Below are positions 4,948 through 7,699 of a DNA stretch of 7,699 nt, in pieces. Under the pieces are notes generated by a model. It saw only the letters and a list, made by a program, of their open reading frames with translations. It searched no databases and had not been told where the DNA came from. The position numbers and the translations under genes were made by a program. Positions within the stretch are counted from its first letter, which is position 1, and each line of letters starts with the position of its first letter. Source of the DNA: Desulfobacterales bacterium (lineage in GTDB: Bacteria; Desulfobacterota; Syntrophobacteria; B119-G9); NCBI GenBank assembly GCA_026992215.1, contig JALXAI010000112.1, positions 1 through 7,699 on the forward strand, given 5' to 3'.

Positions 4948-6705
4948 TTAGCTCTCTATAAAACTCTTGAGTTTTTTTCGGCGGCTTGGATGCCTCAGCT
5001 TGCGCAAAGCCTTGGCTTCTATTTGCCTTATTCGTTCTCTTGTTACCGAAAAGTCCCTCCCGACTTCCTCAAGAGTATGATCGGCCTTTTCACCAATGCC
5101 GAATCGCATACGCAAGACTTTCTCTTCTCTGGGCGTCAGGGTGGCCAGCACTTTCCTCGTCTGCTCGGAGAGGTTGAGATTTATCACTGCGTCTATCGGT
5201 GAGGTTGCCTTTTTGTCCTCGATAAAATCACCAAGATGGCTGTCCTCTTCCTCTCCAATGGGAGTTTCAAGGCTTATAGGTTCCTTTGCTATCTTGAGCA
5301 CCTTTCTTACCTTTTCCAGCGGGAATTCCATTTTTTCTGCAATTTCCTCGGGGGTGGGTTCTCTACCCAGTTCCTGAACGAGGTAGCGGGAAGTCCTGAT
5401 AAGCTTGTTTATCGTTTCTATCATGTGGACAGGTATACGGATGGTTCTCGCCTGATCGGCTATTGCTCTGGTAATTGCCTGCCTGATCCACCATGTGGCA
5501 TACGTGCTGAACTTGTACCCCCTCTGATATTCAAACTTATCCACCGCCTTCATGAGTCCTATGTTACCTTCCTGCACCAGGTCGAGAAACTGGAGCCCCC
5601 GGTTGGTATATTTTTTTGCTATGCTCACAACAAGTCGCAGATTGGCCTCTATCAGCTCTCGCTTCGCATCCTTTGCCTTTCGCTCACCGTTTTCCACCCT
5701 ACGAAGAATCTGTTTGAGGCTGCGGGCGTCCATCCTGGTTTCCATTTCTATGTCTCTGATTTCCTGGCGCCCCTGCTTCGCCATTTCCTCCAGCTTTCTA
5801 AATTCTTCCGCCGTGACCCCGAGTTCCCTGGACACTTCCTCGAGTTTATCGGGATCCTCCTCGACCAATTTGAAAATCCTGCTAAGCTCCTGGTAAGGTC
5901 GCCCGGTATTCACCATGCATCTTTCGACCTTTTTCTCGGCAGCTTCGAGTTTCACCACATATGACCTGAGTTTATCGACTATTCTGTCGATCTGTTTCCT
6001 GCCAAGTCGAAGATCCTTCACAAGGGAATTCATCTGCTCTTTGATACTGGCCAGTTCGGGATGAAACGCGTTTTTGTCAAGGGGCTCATGGCCGTTTCCA
6101 AAAAGGCTTTCCTGGATCTGCCTTCTTCTTTCTTCCAGTTTTGCAACGTCATCAAGGAGCCGAATCACTTCTTCTCTTCTGACCACGACTTCGTCCGGGG
6201 TGTACTCATCCTCTATGTCCCTGAGTACCTCCTTAAGGCTAATCTTCTCTTCTACCAGATCCTCCTTAAGCTTGATTATCTCTTTTATCCCTATGGAAGT
6301 TTCCAGAATCGCATCCAGCACCTCCTGCTCACCCTGTTCAATTCTCTTGGCAATTTCAACTTCGCCCTCCCTGTTGAGCAGGGAAACCATTCCCATTTCC
6401 CGAAGATACATTTTTACAGGATCAGCGGCCTTCTCCTTGTAATCAAGGTCATCCTTGAGAACATCGCTTTCCAGCGCGGCTTTCCCGGAGGTCACCATTT
6501 GCTTATTTTCCGGTTGATAATCTTCAGGGCGTTCAACCACCTCTATGTCCATTTCTTCAAATATGGCCAGTATATCTTCAATCCGCTCGGGACTGACCAT
6601 ATCCTTAGGCAAAACTTCGTTTAACTCGTCATAAGTCAGAAAGCCTTTTTCCTTACCTATGCTTATGAGAGTTTTTAGTTTTTCGGCCCCGAGTTTTTTT
6701 GACAT
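4948..6705 (-). CDS. rpoD: RNA polymerase primary sigma factor RpoD (sigma-70)
   Basis: Housekeeping sigma factor of 585 residues. In order: region 1.1 (about 1-80, acidic, autoinhibitory); region 1.2 (about 94-127, DPVKMYLREMGMVSLLNREGE); a long charged non-conserved region (about 130-345) as in proteobacterial RpoD; region 2 (about 347-418, with RELIEANLRLVVSIAKKYT, DLVQEGNIGLMKAVDKFEY and the -10 melting segment YKFSTYATWWIRQAI); region 3 (about 427-503); and region 4 (about 516-580) with the -35 recognition helix in VTRERIRQIEAKALRKLRHP. The ATG at 6705 has GGGGAG (6719-6714) eight bases upstream. The gene follows dnaG, as in the macromolecular synthesis operon, but with a 195-base gap holding a terminator-like hairpin. 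The tRNA and Nif3-family gene follow on the same strand. All regions look intact. Confidence 0.98.
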   Translation of the reverse strand: MSKKLGAEKLKTLISIGKEKGFLTYDELNEVLPKDMVSPERIEDILAIFEEMDIEVVERPEDYQPENKQMVTSGKAALESDVLKDDLDYKEKAADPVKMYLREMGMVSLLNREGEVEIAKRIEQGEQEVLDAILETSIGIKEIIKLKEDLVEEKISLKEVLRDIEDEYTPDEVVVRREEVIRLLDDVAKLEERRRQIQESLFGNGHEPLDKNAFHPELASIKEQMNSLVKDLRLGRKQIDRIVDKLRSYVVKLEAAEKKVERCMVNTGRPYQELSRIFKLVEEDPDKLEEVSRELGVTAEEFRKLEEMAKQGRQEIRDIEMETRMDARSLKQILRRVENGERKAKDAKRELIEANLRLVVSIAKKYTNRGLQFLDLVQEGNIGLMKAVDKFEYQRGYKFSTYATWWIRQAITRAIADQARTIRIPVHMIETINKLIRTSRYLVQELGREPTPEEIAEKMEFPLEKVRKVLKIAKEPISLETPIGEEEDSHLGDFIEDKKATSPIDAVINLNLSEQTRKVLATLTPREEKVLRMRFGIGEKADHTLEEVGRDFSVTRERIRQIEAKALRKLRHPSRRKKLKSFIES

Positions 6706-6748
6706 AGGCTAATCTCCCCTTCGTACGTCAATAAGGTTTTGCTTATAC

Positions 6749-6777
6749 AAAAAAACAGGTTCCCCCGTGGAGGCACC
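6749..6777 (-). terminator. Terminator or attenuator in the dnaG-rpoD gap
   Basis: Minus-strand GGTGCCTC (6777-6770), loop CACG, then GGGGAACC (6765-6758) give an 8-position stem with one G-A mismatch and one T-G wobble. TG and seven T (6755-6749) follow. It lies 124 bases after the dnaG stop and 43 bases before the rpoD ATG. It could end dnaG transcripts, or attenuate transcription entering rpoD. No good promoter is visible between it and rpoD: TATAAG at 6747-6742 has no -35 partner. Confidence 0.65.
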
Positions 6778-6900
6778 ACTTGTTGAATTTCCCAAACATA
6801 GAGGCTTTTGAGGCAAGACACAATCGGAAGATTCCAGACCATTTATGTTTTTTGCTTTCTCCTCTGAGAGTAAAACCTATTTAATTTATGCCATTTTTAA

Positions 6901-7699
6901 CTAAAAATCAATACCCAAAAATGATTTTTCGAACCTCTCCAGCAACTCTTTCAACCTTTCCCTGTCCCCGCTCCGCTCTGCTTCGCCAATACGTTGTAGC
7001 AACTCGGCCTTTTCCCTTTCCATCACCCTTTCTTCAAGGGCCCCCAGCTTGCTTTTCAAATGTTTCATGGCTTCTTCGCGGGAGTTCCAACACCTGGAGG
7101 ACATCCATAGGTTAACTGTCGCACTTTCGTATCCCTGTTCGGCCACCTCAAGAAGCAGTTCATCAAGTTGAACTTCCCTTTTCTGCTTCCATAGCCCGAT
7201 TAGCGCCGAGACAATCTTCTTAAAAGAACCATCCGCAAACAGAGATAGCATGTGCTCTGTGTCCAGATCATCCAGAAATTCCGGATGATGAAGCAAGACT
7301 TTGAGAATGCTTTCTTCCAGCGGGCAAATTTCCTCTATCGCCCCGGAAGTGCGCCTGATCCCGCTTCGATTTCCCGTCCTGGCCCTGAAGTTCCGGCGCG
7401 CTCTGAGTTCCTTCAATCTGGCCGAAATCGCGCTTTCCGATATTCCTACTTTTTCCGCTATCTTCCCTATGTATATACCCCGAATCACCGGGTTTGAAAT
7501 GTCTTTCACCACCGGTAAGAGTTCATCGACCGCCCGTGCCCTGGATTCCATGGTATCATCGTACGACGCCATTTTGTGCTCAATGTAAAACTCGGTCAGT
7601 TCCCTGGCTCCGTCCACCATCTCCTCGAACCTTGCCCTACCAAATTTTCGCACGAAATCGTCAGGGTCTAGATCATCGGGGAGTACCACGCAACGGGCG
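6901..7699 (-). CDS. dnaG: DNA primase DnaG, C-terminal 265 residues (runs off the right edge)
   Basis: Primase that makes RNA primers at the replication fork. The visible part begins near the end of the catalytic TOPRIM core, at VVLPDDLDPDDFVRKFG (DPDD is the familiar ending of this domain). The helical linker follows, with a segment around IRGIYIGKIAEKVGISESAISARLKELR (about visible residues 72-99). After a basic stretch (about 100-118, rich in Arg) comes the C-terminal helicase-binding domain from about 126 (LEESILKVLLHHPEFLDDLD) to the stop. The N-terminal zinc finger and the active site are outside the window. The frame is open to the right edge with no start codon to choose. It lies directly upstream of rpoD on the same strand. 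Confidence 0.95.
   Translation of the reverse strand, partial: ARCVVLPDDLDPDDFVRKFGRARFEEMVDGARELTEFYIEHKMASYDDTMESRARAVDELLPVVKDISNPVIRGIYIGKIAEKVGISESAISARLKELRARRNFRARTGNRSGIRRTSGAIEEICPLEESILKVLLHHPEFLDDLDTEHMLSLFADGSFKKIVSALIGLWKQKREVQLDELLLEVAEQGYESATVNLWMSSRCWNSREEAMKHLKSKLGALEERVMEREKAELLQRIGEAERSGDRERLKELLERFEKSFLGIDF

Noticed and set aside
5236..5964. A long plus-strand open frame opposite rpoD
   Set aside because: It is a shadow of the rpoD coding sequence: the minus-strand protein shows full sigma-70 domain structure and this frame resembles no family.
6671..6842. A 55-codon minus-strand frame that starts in the dnaG-rpoD gap and overlaps the rpoD start out of frame, like a regulatory upstream ORF
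   Set aside because: The nearest G-rich site is about 17 bases from its ATG, too far to serve, and the frame passes through the terminator hairpin and T run.

Overview
The window looks like an ordinary core segment of a Gram-negative chromosome, most likely a deltaproteobacterium in the broad sense (Desulfobacterota or a relative). This rests on three things: a sigma-32 (RpoH) type factor with an RpoH box, a long RpoD with a roughly 220-residue non-conserved insert, and the order dnaG - rpoD - tRNA(CAU) - Nif3-family protein - C4 zinc-ribbon protein. The placement is judged from protein character and gene order, not from a database search.

Layout from left to right: (i) the first 216 codons of hisC (histidinol-phosphate aminotransferase) on the minus strand, running off the left edge; (ii) a divergent non-coding gap of about 400 bases; (iii) rpoH on the plus strand, convergent with (iv) uppP (undecaprenyl-diphosphatase) on the minus strand; (v) a strong intrinsic terminator; (vi) a two-gene minus-strand unit, a Nif3-family dinuclear-metal protein followed by a coiled-coil C4 zinc-ribbon protein; (vii) a second strong terminator only three bases ahead of the Nif3-family ATG; (viii) a CAU-anticodon tRNA with its own good promoter and a 143-base trailer; (ix) rpoD; (x) a third terminator-like hairpin in the dnaG-rpoD gap; (xi) the C-terminal 265 residues of dnaG, running off the right edge.

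Functionally, dnaG and rpoD are the end of the macromolecular synthesis operon (replication priming and housekeeping transcription). The Nif3/zinc-ribbon pair is a conserved but poorly understood neighbour. UppP recycles the lipid carrier of cell-wall synthesis, HisC belongs to histidine biosynthesis, and RpoH is the heat-shock sigma factor. No mobile element, CRISPR array, phage gene or defence system is visible.

The points worth a second look are regulatory. A terminator abuts the start codon of the Nif3-family gene. The tRNA trailer is long enough to yield a small RNA. The tRNA is probably tRNA-Ile2 rather than tRNA-Met. A terminator or attenuator sits ahead of rpoD. RpoH has an unusual basic N-terminal tail.
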